A stretch of DNA of 64,000 nt, from contig OZ038393.1 of the NCBI GenBank assembly GCA_964036045.1, positions 49,716,429 to 49,780,428 on the forward strand. The letters run 5' to 3'. The notes below the pieces were generated by a model, which saw only the letters and a program-made list of their open reading frames with translations, did no database searches and was not told the origin of the DNA. How positions within the stretch are numbered: position 1 is the first letter of the stretch; every line of letters starts with the position of its first letter. The DNA is from Eutreptiella sp. 'Long Island Sound 2002' (taxonomy: Eukaryota > Euglenozoa > Euglenophyceae > Eutreptiales > Eutreptiaceae). Below are positions 40,309 to 49,711 of the stretch, piece after piece. The position numbers and the translations under genes were made by a program.

Positions 40309-41487
40309 TCATGAGAGCGGTCCACCAAGGTGGGCAAGGATGTCAACGGTTTGGGTGAGATTCTGTTTCTGCAAGTAATCTCTCCAAACTTTGTTGTAGG
40401 ACGGTAAGAAGGTTTCAACGGGTTCCTCGGTATCCCAATCCTTGGTATAACCCTCCCACCGCACCTTGAAGAGAAGTCTCTTGCGGTAAGTACGGTGACT
40501 CAATATCTTCTTCACATTATAGGTGTCCTCCTCAAACTGGGAGGGCACTCTAGCAACCTCCTCCGTGTAATTTAGAGGCACGGGGGAGCGAGGGGAGTTG
40601 ACCGTTTTCATTAAACAATCAACGTGGACGTCAACTAACCTCCGTTGGTCCACTTGAATAACATAGAGGTCGTGCGCCTTCTTGGCCACAACCTCATAGG
40701 GCCCATCCCAATAGGGACAAGTCTTATCGCCAAGATTTTTGCGTTGGCGACGGACCCATACGCGGTCCCCTTTTGAGAAATTGGGGGACATCCTCCTACT
40801 CTTATTATACTTACGAGCCATTGTCTCTTGCACTTGAATCATAGCCCTCCGTGCAGGAGCAATAAGCTCCTCACGCCGTTGGAAGTAGTGAGCGGCGTCT
40901 TGGGCCACCCCCTTAGGCTCAGCAAGAGGAGGCCCCTTAGTACGGTTGTGTTTACCAAACACAATCTCGTTAGGTGTATAACCTGAAGGACCTGTAGTCT
41001 CATGCCACGCTCGTACAACGGCGGGCAAAACCTCTACCCAATTAGTCTTCTTCTTCTTCAAGGTAATGGCTTTAGCAACGGCACGCCTTAGCTGCTTGCC
41101 AGTATTTTCGGCCTTGCCATTACCTTGGTGCCTACGAGCGAGACACATAGTCCAGCGGGCACCAATCTTAGAACAAAGGGTTTGGAAATATTGGCTCACA
41201 AATTGTGGCCCACGGTCGGAGCATATTTCACGAGGGGCTCCGAACCTATCCACCCAGCGCTCCATTACCAAATGGGCCGCTCTTCTCCCCGTTAGCCCTT
41301 CATCCTTGTCTCCATGACGGGGTTTAGGAATAGGGATCGCGATGAGGTAGCCGGAAAGCCGGCATACACATAGGAGCATTCGGTCATACACCTCTCCATC
41401 GTGGGAGGCCGAAGGGTAGTGAAACACATCAAGCGCTATGGAGTCCATGGGCTCCATAGGTATAGGCATAGGGGTCATGTACCCTTG
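40309..41487 (-). CDS. Element B integrase core, GPY module and chromodomain
   Basis: The same frame as the upstream RT-RNase H ORF after one TAG (41488-41490). From the ATG at 41478: DDE residues D17 (ALDVFHYP), D88 (CSDRGPQF) and E124 (NGKAENTG), with the usual 35-residue spacing between the last two. A GPY module lies at 259-261 (WDGPYEVV) and a chromodomain at about 319-370 (YNVKKILSHRTYRKRLLFK, then VRWEGYTKDWDTEEP). The H2C2 zinc region is encoded before the TAG. All catalytic residues are intact, and the ATG may be fortuitous if readthrough is used. Confidence 0.9.
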   Translation of the reverse strand, partial: QGYMTPMPIPMEPMDSIALDVFHYPSASHDGEVYDRMLLCVCRLSGYLIAIPIPKPRHGDKDEGLTGRRAAHLVMERWVDRFGAPREICSDRGPQFVSQYFQTLCSKIGARWTMCLARRHQGNGKAENTGKQLRRAVAKAITLKKKKTNWVEVLPAVVRAWHETTGPSGYTPNEIVFGKHNRTKGPPLAEPKGVAQDAAHYFQRREELIAPARRAMIQVQETMARKYNKSRRMSPNFSKGDRVWVRRQRKNLGDKTCPYWDGPYEVVAKKAHDLYVIQVDQRRLVDVHVDCLMKTVNSPRSPVPLNYTEEVARVPSQFEEDTYNVKKILSHRTYRKRLLFKVRWEGYTKDWDTEEPVETFLPSYNKVWRDYLQKQNLTQTVDILAHLGGPLS

Positions 41488-44400
41488 CTAGCGCTTGGTG
41501 TCATGCGTGTGAATGGCACATGAGGGACATGTTTGACATTGCAGTTCCACTGCTTTGTACAACCCCTCACCTTCCACGCCATGGTTAATTTCCTTCCAGT
41601 GTTTTTCCACACTGGAGGTAGTTAAGTGAAATGCATCATGGTATTCGGCTACCAAACGATGCACTAGCGGCGTAGGAACACACCACCGTCCATTACGGAC
41701 GAGCTTGTTATCCACCAACCTCACTCCATCTTGGAAGCTCCCATTCAAGGCATCTTGCCACATTTGTTTGTAGCGTTGACAATTTGGGTAGTGTTTAGCC
41801 CAATTTATCTCAAAAACATTGGGAGCATCCTCCCCATGTATAGGAGTTGCTTTCTTGTGGGACTTCCAAGATTTTTTTATCTTGACAATTCGCTCCAGTC
41901 TCCGAAGCTTTCTCTTTTCCTTCGTCCCCCCCCCCACTGGAGGCGAAGCCAGAGGGGGTGGATCACACGCGGGTGCCCCTTGAGCCCGAGGCGCCCCTTT
42001 AGACCTAGTAACAACGGGCGCCACAACCGCCCTAAATACAAGGGGGCGGGCGAGAAGTTCCTCCTTCTCGGCCGCCATCATGTCCCGCACATCCCCGGCC
42101 GCTTGGGCCGTCCCATGTATGGACACATCACCCAACGCCGGGTTAGCAGGGTAAGCCCAACGGGACAAGAAATCACCCACGGGGTTCACTGGCCCCGGAG
42201 TGTAAACCACATGGAGGTCGAATTTAGAGAACAATTCATGCCAACGTGCTTGGCGTGGAGAGGGACCCCCCACGGTTTTGAGGTCCTCCGTAGCCCAATT
42301 TTCAAGGCTACGGTGGTCCGTACGGACCTCCACGCGCTTGTTCCCCACCCAACCATGCCATTTTAAAAGCGCCGCCACTATGGCGTAGCACTCTTTCTCC
42401 CGAGGGCTCCAATTCAATTGGCTGCCTGACAATTTGCGGGAGAAAAAGGCAAGGGGGCGTAGGGCACCATCGGGACCTTCCTGCTGTAGGGCCGCCCCCA
42501 CCGCCCAATTACTAGCGTCCGGGGTGAGGACAAAGTCCTTATCCCAATCGGCTAGTTGGAGGGGAACAATATCCGTAATAGCACGCTTGAGCTTCAAAAA
42601 GGCCTCGTTAGCCGAAGCATTCCACGTTAGGCCTATCTTTTTGCCATTCTTATGCTTAGGCAAATCCTTCAACATATTAATCAAAGGGGTAGCTATGGAG
42701 GCGTAGTGTTGGACATAGCCCGAATAATAGTTGGCGAGCCCCAAGAACCCCCGGAGCTCCCGAACATTATCCGGTTTGTCCCAACGCTCAAGCGCCAACA
42801 TTTTCCCTGGCGCCGGCCGACGTGTGCCATTTTCCAACACATGGCCACAAAACTCAACCGAACTAACAAAGAAATCGGTTTTGCTAACCGAAGCAACCAA
42901 CTCCTCTTTTCGTAGCCTATCCAACACGGCACGCACGTCGCGGTCGTGATTAGCCAATAGCTCCTCCTCCGTCGCACCGGAGGAACCAATAATAATATCA
43001 TCAATATATACGTCCGCACAATCCAAACCCTGCAAAACATGGTCCATGACCCGTTGAAAAATAGCGGGCCCATTCTTGATACCCATAGGCATAACACGCC
43101 ATTGGTATCGCTTACCCGCCAAATTCATGGCGGTCTTAGCCCGGGATTCAGGGTGAAGGGGAATTTGATGAAACCCTTTACTCAAGTCCACAATAGTGAA
43201 AATCTTGTGTTTGGATTGATTTTCCAGCATGTTTTCAATGAGGGGGAGGGGGTGTGCGTCGGGCAAGGTAGCCTCATTAAGTTGGCGGTAGTCCACCACG
43301 AGGCGCCACTTTCCTTTCTCTTTCTTGGGCACAACGAAACCGTTGGACGCCCATTCGGAGGCAGGGCACGGCTCAATCCAGCCACGAGCCAAAAAGTCCT
43401 CCACTATTTCCTGCTCCGCCGCGGCACGCTCCCCCACCAACCGTATAGGTTTTACGGACTTGGGTTTGGCGTTCGGGTAGAGGTCAAGTTTAGCAAACCC
43501 CAACCGCTCCGTACCACGGACCTTAGGGTGTTCCTGGTCCGGACGGAGACGAACCTCCCCACTAAAAACATCCCGCTCATAGTCCGCGAGGATGCGTTTC
43601 CTCATGAGCTCCACCTCCGGAGACACAATAGGCTCTTGGGTGGTGACAACGCCACCCACACGAGAAGCCGCCAACAATCGTGTGGCGCCTTTACGTTTTC
43701 GGTAACGCTTAACGGTAGTGGCTCTCCCACCCAATAACTCTCGTTCAATTTTCGCAATGCGTGAACGCACGCATTCTTGTGCTTCCAAATCTTCGGGGGT
43801 AGGATCAAGAGTAACGGGTGCGAGGAGTTTTTTATGGGTCGCCTGATACGTGAGGGTGCGCACCGAAGCCAAATGGTTAGGCACCCTTTCATCCTCCGAC
43901 TCTTCCTCCGAGGTCATGCCCGGCTCGCCATCCGTGTTGGGGTTAGAGACGGCCGGTGCCAAAACGGAGGCCACATGACATTTAGTGGCCGCCAAATTTT
44001 CCTCCGCAATACCACCGTCCACGTATAGCGCCACCGTGGACCAACCCCGTTGAGGAAGGGGCGTGAGGTGGTCATTCTGATAGAGACAGGCTTTAGTCTC
44101 TGGCCCAGGAAGGTGGTACCCTTGCAAAGTAATTTCCATAAGGGGTTTCCACCACTCCCTATGTGTCCATTTCGGCCCTACGACGATGGCTCGTAGTTTT
44201 TCTTGCCGAATTTTCCGAACACAATCGGAAAACCGATGATAGGGAGGGCACATCCAATACAATTTGGAGGGGTCCGCGGGAGTGGAAAAGAAATCTTCAA
44301 GCGGCGAAACCCAACGGGTAGCCTGAGCCATACCCGGGACCCTATTGAAGGCGTCCACGTCGGGGTTTTTGCCAAATTGTTTTTTGACACGTGCGGCCCA

Positions 44401-45285
44401 ATATGGCGTGAGGCCATAGTCAGACTGGGTCCACATGGACCCATCACGCCGCGTAGGTAGAACATCACGGGCAAGGGCTTCGGGAGCAAATTCAACGAGC
44501 TCCAAAGCACAAGCCCGGTCCTGTACGGGGGCCACGGAGGAAGCGGTCAAGGCATAGGATATGTGTTTCTCGGCCTCAACACGGTTAGGCGGTTCGCCAC
44601 CAGGGGGCGTAATCACAATGGCCGGGGCAGGGTGCGTAGGAGCGACCGCCCCAATGACTGGAACGGTTAGGCCCCACACGGACTGACGTGACACCTTACC
44701 ATGAATGGGTTTTACCAAAAATGGTTTGCCGGTTCGTGGAGCCTCACGGAAGTCCTCAATCCAAAAACGGGGGTGCACTGGATGGTGAGAGTACAAACAA
44801 TTGAAACGGGCAAAATGGCTCACACAATGTTCGTAACCCCTTGGGTGCCCCAAAACCATATCCCAAGGTAAATTCGGGACAAGGTACGGGGACACGCCAT
44901 ACTGGGCAACACGAGGAAGTGAAACACTACCATCCACAACCCCCGTAAATTGAATTTTGACATCTATTTGCTCGTCCCCCCCTGGCAAAGGCGTCTCATT
45001 ATCGGCTTGGAGTAGGCGCCTCCGTTGGGGGGATTCATATTTTTCGGAGAGTTGTTCTCCAAAAACATTGGGGTTGGCCAAAGCGACCGCTTGGCACCCA
45101 AAATCCACCAAAACACGGAGGGCCTTGCGTTCTCCATTGGGCAAAACAACTTGAACGGAAAGTTCGGTTTGAATCTCACTAGTCACTATATGCCCCTTCA
45201 TGACTCTCGATGGAACGAGAGCCACGGTAGTGTCACAGGGGTGCCCGAGGTTTTCTTCTTTCGAAGGGGGCGCCTCTGGGCACCT
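41488..45285 (-). CDS. pol: Element B protease, Dam-like domain, RT and RNase H
   Basis: 1245 residues from 45225 (a GTG; no upstream ATG in this ORF), in frame with gag after one TAG. The protease active site reads LVDFGCQAVALAN (D-F-G at 41-43) instead of D-S/T-G. The Dam-like domain is about 265-405: DVDAFNRVPG, KLYWMCPPYHRFSD (CPPY 326-329) and AIVVGPKWTHREWW. RT has FTIVDLSKGFHQ (D680), MPMGIKNGPAIFQ and YIDD 740-743. RNase H has TPDAS (D903), KECYAIV (E945), TDHRSLE (D970) and D1018. An H2C2 zinc region ending CQTCPSC (1230-1236) opens the integrase. It stops at TAG 41488-41490 immediately before the integrase core. Confidence 0.9.
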   Translation of the reverse strand, partial: RCPEAPPSKEENLGHPCDTTVALVPSRVMKGHIVTSEIQTELSVQVVLPNGERKALRVLVDFGCQAVALANPNVFGEQLSEKYESPQRRRLLQADNETPLPGGDEQIDVKIQFTGVVDGSVSLPRVAQYGVSPYLVPNLPWDMVLGHPRGYEHCVSHFARFNCLYSHHPVHPRFWIEDFREAPRTGKPFLVKPIHGKVSRQSVWGLTVPVIGAVAPTHPAPAIVITPPGGEPPNRVEAEKHISYALTASSVAPVQDRACALELVEFAPEALARDVLPTRRDGSMWTQSDYGLTPYWAARVKKQFGKNPDVDAFNRVPGMAQATRWVSPLEDFFSTPADPSKLYWMCPPYHRFSDCVRKIRQEKLRAIVVGPKWTHREWWKPLMEITLQGYHLPGPETKACLYQNDHLTPLPQRGWSTVALYVDGGIAEENLAATKCHVASVLAPAVSNPNTDGEPGMTSEEESEDERVPNHLASVRTLTYQATHKKLLAPVTLDPTPEDLEAQECVRSRIAKIERELLGGRATTVKRYRKRKGATRLLAASRVGGVVTTQEPIVSPEVELMRKRILADYERDVFSGEVRLRPDQEHPKVRGTERLGFAKLDLYPNAKPKSVKPIRLVGERAAAEQEIVEDFLARGWIEPCPASEWASNGFVVPKKEKGKWRLVVDYRQLNEATLPDAHPLPLIENMLENQSKHKIFTIVDLSKGFHQIPLHPESRAKTAMNLAGKRYQWRVMPMGIKNGPAIFQRVMDHVLQGLDCADVYIDDIIIGSSGATEEELLANHDRDVRAVLDRLRKEELVASVSKTDFFVSSVEFCGHVLENGTRRPAPGKMLALERWDKPDNVRELRGFLGLANYYSGYVQHYASIATPLINMLKDLPKHKNGKKIGLTWNASANEAFLKLKRAITDIVPLQLADWDKDFVLTPDASNWAVGAALQQEGPDGALRPLAFFSRKLSGSQLNWSPREKECYAIVAALLKWHGWVGNKRVEVRTDHRSLENWATEDLKTVGGPSPRQARWHELFSKFDLHVVYTPGPVNPVGDFLSRWAYPANPALGDVSIHGTAQAAGDVRDMMAAEKEELLARPLVFRAVVAPVVTRSKGAPRAQGAPACDPPPLASPPVGGGTKEKRKLRRLERIVKIKKSWKSHKKATPIHGEDAPNVFEINWAKHYPNCQRYKQMWQDALNGSFQDGVRLVDNKLVRNGRWCVPTPLVHRLVAEYHDAFHLTTSSVEKHWKEINHGVEGEGLYKAVELQCQTCPSCAIHTHDTKR

Positions 45286-48200
45286 CTACCAACGTCCGCG
45301 CCCGTTCGGCGCTCCCTTGCCTCCTTTATCGCCCTTGCCGCCGCCACCCCTATAACCACCACCACCCTTATCACCACCGCCACCCTTATCGCCACCCTTA
45401 GGCTTACCACCTTTAGACTTACCCGCAATGTTCCAATGAGTGTCATTGCACGGAGAATTAGGCTTACACGTCCAAAGGGTGGTATTGGTGGCACCCCAAT
45501 CAATCCAAGACATGTCCATCTCCGTTTGTTTACGTGTTTTCCAATGTTTGGAACACGGAACCCAAAAGGTAGGTGGCGGTTTAGCCCCGGGGTCGACGGG
45601 TTTCTTCGCCGGAGGTTTAGAGTGACCCACGGCGTTGACGGAGGTGTCAGCGGGTTCGGAGGTGTCAGGGTCTGCCGTAGCCTCCGCATTAACCGCATGC
45701 ACCGCGGTTTTATTGTGAGAAGGGCGATGAGTGTACGTCACCGTCGTCTTGTCTCCTTTATTGAGGCGTTCGAGAGCTTCCCTCTCCGACACGCTTTTAT
45801 GGGCAAGGGCGTAGATTTCCGCAGGCTTCAAACGAGGCCTACGTTGCTCCACTTTCATAGTGTAGCCGCGTGTGTGAGGTGTGTTGTTGAGTTTCAAGAT
45901 CCACTCCTGGAGAGCCGGGTCTTTGCAATCAACTATCACCCCCGGCCCCGAATAGGAAACAATCTCAGGAACCGTAGTGCAAGCTTGAGCGCTATATTTC
46001 CTGAGTTCTTTTTCTAACGGGGCGCGACCCGGCGAAGGGTCAAGGCCACTAAAATCCACCACATAGCTGTCTGGGCTATTCTTAGCCTCTTGCTTGACGA
46101 CCTTCTCCTTAATCCACGGGAGCTTGCTTAGGAGCTGCTCCCGGATCACGTGGGGACGAGTCTCATTGCTCAGAGGCAACAAACGTTGCCAACGAGCATA
46201 GAAATCTTCAAGGTCGATGAGGGTCACTTGCCCTTTAACCACCCTGGGGGTGAGGGCTCGCCACCTTTCATCAGCCCTTGAGGGGTCATACTCGTGGAAA
46301 CGTTGTTCCAAAAAGTCCCACAACTCTTTGAGGGTGGGGGCCGTGCGTGTGTGGTGGGTGGCCTCGGCAACCCGGGCGTTGATGATCGCCTTTAGCCATG
46401 GAGGCAAGGTACTCAAAATCATTTTTGCCTCGTTGGCTTTTCGGTACATGGAATCACACCCCCCCAACCATTGTTGAAGCTTCTCCACCCACTCGTCGTA
46501 GCACTCTAGCTGCCCATTAAATTGCGGTTTAGGCATATCACTATCCTCCACCGCTTTGGTGTAACTATTTTGCACCATAGGCATTTGGTACGGGTGGTAA
46601 GCAGGGGGAGCCATGGTTGGGGGTGCACCTCCACTTGCACTTGGTGCAACCTTCACTGGAGAGACTGTACACGTATCCGTAGGATGAGAGGGCGTGTACG
46701 AAGGTTTCCCAGGGGAAGTGAAAACATTTTTCGTGAGGGGATTAATGTTCCCCAACGAAGAGGTGTTCTCCTCTTCATTGGCCCACGGGGCCGTAGGCTC
46801 CGTGGGGTATTCTTCGCCCTTAGGCGTCGCCCTCCACTCGGGAACAGCACGTTCCTTCTGCTTTTCGGCGATTCCCCTCCACGATGTAGGTTCTTGGGGG
46901 TGGGGGTGTTCGTGGTGTTCTTCCCCCCCCCTCGGCCACCCCGAATCCGGACAAGCGTTCGGATGGTAGATGCAATCGTGGGATGGGTGGACGGAGAAAG
47001 GAAGCACATACCCACCACCGGATGAACCGGATGGCGCGCCCATGGGCGCCGTAGGCGCCGCCGGTGTAGGATCAGGAACGGGCGGAGGCGCCGATGGCGG
47101 GGGTGGGACCGCCGTAACGGGTTCCGCAGGCGTGGAGTACCAGTGGTCCCACGCATCGATCCTAGATGCAACGGCGGCGTAACGTGTAGCGAGGGACTCC
47201 ACTGCGCTAAAGCACTTAGCCGTGTTGCCGTTGGACATCTTAAGATGATCCGACACACTAGCCTCCACCGCCTTAGAATCCCGTTGGTAGCCCTGAACCA
47301 CCGCGTCAAACTTAGCCAACGTAGACAAGATTTGGGTCATCCGGTCCCCGTAGGACTGACTGATGCCCACGGTAGAGGCTACTGCCTGAGAAAGTTCCTG
47401 ATGGGATCGCTGCAACTCCAGATTCTGATTTCGCAGGTCCCTCACCTGTGCCATGAGAGATTGGATGCACGTTTCGTAGTGCACCACACACCGGGGACAG
47501 CCACAGGTGTGCTGTAGGTCGTCCTCCCCCCGTGTAGGAGTGGGGCCCCCAGAATGTCGAAAAGATGGACCCCCCCCTCCACGAGGAGGAGATGGGCCAC
47601 CACCGCCCCCCCCAGCAGCCCCTCCTGCCACAGAGGGACCAGAGGGCCCCCCCGCAGGGCGAGACGGGGGTGTGGGGCGCGCAGCAACAGGTGCTGGCGC
47701 CCCCCCACTAGAGGGACGCCCCCCCCCCGAACCCCCACCACTAGATGGCCGAACCAGGTGCGGGATTCCTTGCACGTGCTCGATGTAAGCCACCTGGCGG
47801 TGGCGGGGTGACGGCGGAGGGGGAACATGACCAACATTATTCGGTCGCGGCGGTGGGGGTGGGGAATCGTCCACCACAATATACTGTGGTGACTCATGAA
47901 CCACCATAGGTGATCGAGTTCTCGGATGGGAAGCAAAAACAGGCTCCGATCCCGGTGCAACCTCTGGAACCCCCCCCCAATTGGGCAGTTGGGGGTCCTC
48001 CGCAGGAGATGTATTTGTGGGGGGGGAGACCAAATTTATTGGGAGGGTTGCTGAACCTCCCTCCACCTGATTCCCTCCCCCCCAGCACAGATTGTTGACC
48101 TTCGGCATTGCCGGAGAATCATCCACTAGGGATGGACGATCTTTCGTGCCACTCATAGGCACTGGAGATGTAGTACCGGCCCGGTCCTCCGTAGGCTCCG

Positions 48201-49437
48201 GAGATTCCACGACAAGACACGGGCGGTTTTTGACGCCGCTCATAGGCACCGGGGACTCCTCCACAACAATGAACTGAGGGGCCGGAGAGTCCTCCACCGT
48301 GATGTAGTGGGGGGCCGGGGATTCTTCCACAAGCATGGGGCGATCCCTGGTCCCTGACATCGGTTCAGGAGGTGCAGGCGACGAGGCAACGGAAATAGGG
48401 GAATGATGGAGTTCATGACGTTCCAACACTCCAATCTCCTCCTCCTCATCGTCGTTCCACTGCTCCACCGCCAGGGGGAACCACTGGTCACACTCATCCT
48501 CCTCGATTTGCGTGGGGGATTCCTCGATGATCGTAGGATTTAGCCTGGATCCGCTCGGGGGATTGGGATACGCTCCCAAGGCAGGAGATTCCTCCACCAG
48601 GGAGGGAAACCGCCGCGATCCACTCATTGGAGTGGGCGACGATTCCACCACAGTGGGGTTCTGCCTAGTCCCCGACAGGGCTTGCTGGATCAGGGCCACG
48701 GCATCTCGAGCCGGACCCAGATGGCCATGGGGATCAGGCGTGCGCGCGAGGACTCGACGGTTTTCAGCGTCGAGTTGGTCAACAATGGGGTTGATGGGCC
48801 CTGCCGCAAACAGGTTCTTTCTGACCTGAGGCTCTGGCAACCCCCCTAGCGACGGAGGAGTGCCAGAGTCGACCACGATAGGCCCCATTGGCGAAGCCAT
48901 CGTACCCCAGTCGGCAGCGCGTGAGGGCGCAGCGTTCGTACGCTCGATCACCCCAGTAGATTGGTCGATTACTGCCCGATTCTCGGCGCTAGTAACGGTT
49001 CCCGAGCCCATAATAGGCGATTGTGGTCCTCTCATCGCTCCCTGAGGGTGGCCGTCTATTTCCCCCCCAACCATCCCAGGTACACCAGCTGGATTTCGAG
49101 GATGGGGGGGCCCGATGGGAACATTCGGGGATTTCGGAAACTTAGGATTTGTAGCCACTTGGGGCTTGGCCCGTTTTTGCGGCCCCTGCCCGGTCGATGG
49201 GGTCAGGGCCGAGGAGGTCCTGAGAGTGGGGACCTGGACACCCTCAGCTATCCCTCCCGGGGAAGAGATTTTGACTTGAATCTGGTCCACGATTTCGCGG
49301 ACCGATCGCTTTCCGCGATGCCAAGCGCCCAACAGAGACGAAAAATTTTCGCCTCTGCTACCATGAAACCAGACCGGGTGGTCAGGAGCAGAGGTCGCAG
49401 TGACATGGGCAGCAACATTGCTTGGCACCGAAGACAT
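45286..49437 (-). CDS. gag: Element B gag, starting inside the 5' LTR, with repeated SIM-like motifs
   Basis: 1383 residues, twice a usual gag. It starts in the LTR and reads through the primer site (WFHGSRGENF). Residues about 260-525 contain some ten copies of a hydrophobic-acidic motif ending ESP or DSP (VVESSP, LVEESP, IIEESP, IVVEESP, IVVDDSP), several preceded by PMSGxxxRP. A Gly/Pro-rich linker follows, then a coiled-coil-like stretch near 655-770 (AQVRDLRNQNLELQRSHQEL). The capsid-like domain is about 976-1126 (CYDEWVEKLQQWLGG ... LSKLPWIKEKVV). The C-terminus is KGG-rich with no CCHC knuckle. A TATA-like box sits about 200 bases before the ATG. Confidence 0.85.
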   Translation of the reverse strand: MSSVPSNVAAHVTATSAPDHPVWFHGSRGENFSSLLGAWHRGKRSVREIVDQIQVKISSPGGIAEGVQVPTLRTSSALTPSTGQGPQKRAKPQVATNPKFPKSPNVPIGPPHPRNPAGVPGMVGGEIDGHPQGAMRGPQSPIMGSGTVTSAENRAVIDQSTGVIERTNAAPSRAADWGTMASPMGPIVVDSGTPPSLGGLPEPQVRKNLFAAGPINPIVDQLDAENRRVLARTPDPHGHLGPARDAVALIQQALSGTRQNPTVVESSPTPMSGSRRFPSLVEESPALGAYPNPPSGSRLNPTIIEESPTQIEEDECDQWFPLAVEQWNDDEEEEIGVLERHELHHSPISVASSPAPPEPMSGTRDRPMLVEESPAPHYITVEDSPAPQFIVVEESPVPMSGVKNRPCLVVESPEPTEDRAGTTSPVPMSGTKDRPSLVDDSPAMPKVNNLCWGGGNQVEGGSATLPINLVSPPTNTSPAEDPQLPNWGGVPEVAPGSEPVFASHPRTRSPMVVHESPQYIVVDDSPPPPPRPNNVGHVPPPPSPRHRQVAYIEHVQGIPHLVRPSSGGGSGGGRPSSGGAPAPVAARPTPPSRPAGGPSGPSVAGGAAGGGGGGPSPPRGGGGPSFRHSGGPTPTRGEDDLQHTCGCPRCVVHYETCIQSLMAQVRDLRNQNLELQRSHQELSQAVASTVGISQSYGDRMTQILSTLAKFDAVVQGYQRDSKAVEASVSDHLKMSNGNTAKCFSAVESLATRYAAVASRIDAWDHWYSTPAEPVTAVPPPPSAPPPVPDPTPAAPTAPMGAPSGSSGGGYVLPFSVHPSHDCIYHPNACPDSGWPRGGEEHHEHPHPQEPTSWRGIAEKQKERAVPEWRATPKGEEYPTEPTAPWANEEENTSSLGNINPLTKNVFTSPGKPSYTPSHPTDTCTVSPVKVAPSASGGAPPTMAPPAYHPYQMPMVQNSYTKAVEDSDMPKPQFNGQLECYDEWVEKLQQWLGGCDSMYRKANEAKMILSTLPPWLKAIINARVAEATHHTRTAPTLKELWDFLEQRFHEYDPSRADERWRALTPRVVKGQVTLIDLEDFYARWQRLLPLSNETRPHVIREQLLSKLPWIKEKVVKQEAKNSPDSYVVDFSGLDPSPGRAPLEKELRKYSAQACTTVPEIVSYSGPGVIVDCKDPALQEWILKLNNTPHTRGYTMKVEQRRPRLKPAEIYALAHKSVSEREALERLNKGDKTTVTYTHRPSHNKTAVHAVNAEATADPDTSEPADTSVNAVGHSKPPAKKPVDPGAKPPPTFWVPCSKHWKTRKQTEMDMSWIDWGATNTTLWTCKPNSPCNDTHWNIAGKSKGGKPKGGDKGGGGDKGGGGYRGGGGKGDKGGKGAPNGRGRW
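49352..49363 (-). promoter_or_regulatory. Element B primer-binding site (tRNA-iMet type)
   Basis: TGGTAGCAGAGG directly after the 5' LTR, the same twelve bases as in element A although the LTRs are unrelated. It is translated as GSRG within gag. Confidence 0.9.
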
Positions 49438-49707
49438 AACGATAGTGTTGACTGAATAGTATCCTGCAAACAGATATGGTACACATAGCCAATGAAATAC
49501 CTGATATGCACATATGAGAAATCCACCCTATCATCCACTAATTGATATAACTACTAAACATCCAAGAATGCCTTATCCATCCCACATCCTATGTTCCTAA
49601 CAAGGAAATGGAATATGATATACCCTATCCCACATATATCCCATATATAGGGCCATATAATGCTCCCTTAGGGGTAAAATGCCAGGGTAGGGTTGTGACC
49701 TGCTTCA
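49364..49707 (-). repeat. Element B 5' LTR
   Basis: 344 bp. A TATA-like CCTATATATGG at 49641-49651 (minus strand) and the gag ATG at 49437-49435 place the start codon about 200 bases downstream of the box, within the transcribed LTR part. Confidence 0.95.
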
Positions 49708-49711
49708 GGGT

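Larger units (their letters stand above)
36800..49707 (-). mobile_element. Complete Ty3/gypsy chromodomain element B (12,908 bp)
   Basis: Two 344-bp LTRs (36800-37143 and 49364-49707), TGAAACC ... GCTTCA on the plus strand, differ at two sites by my count. Flanking GGGT copies (36796-36799 and 49708-49711) form a 4-bp duplication. On the minus strand the order is LTR, primer site, gag, protease, Dam-like domain, RT, RNase H, integrase, chromodomain, 3.2 kb without genes, polypurine tract, LTR. All ORFs share one frame with single TAG codons at 45286 and 41488. It is the younger of the two insertions in LINE-G. Confidence 0.95.
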
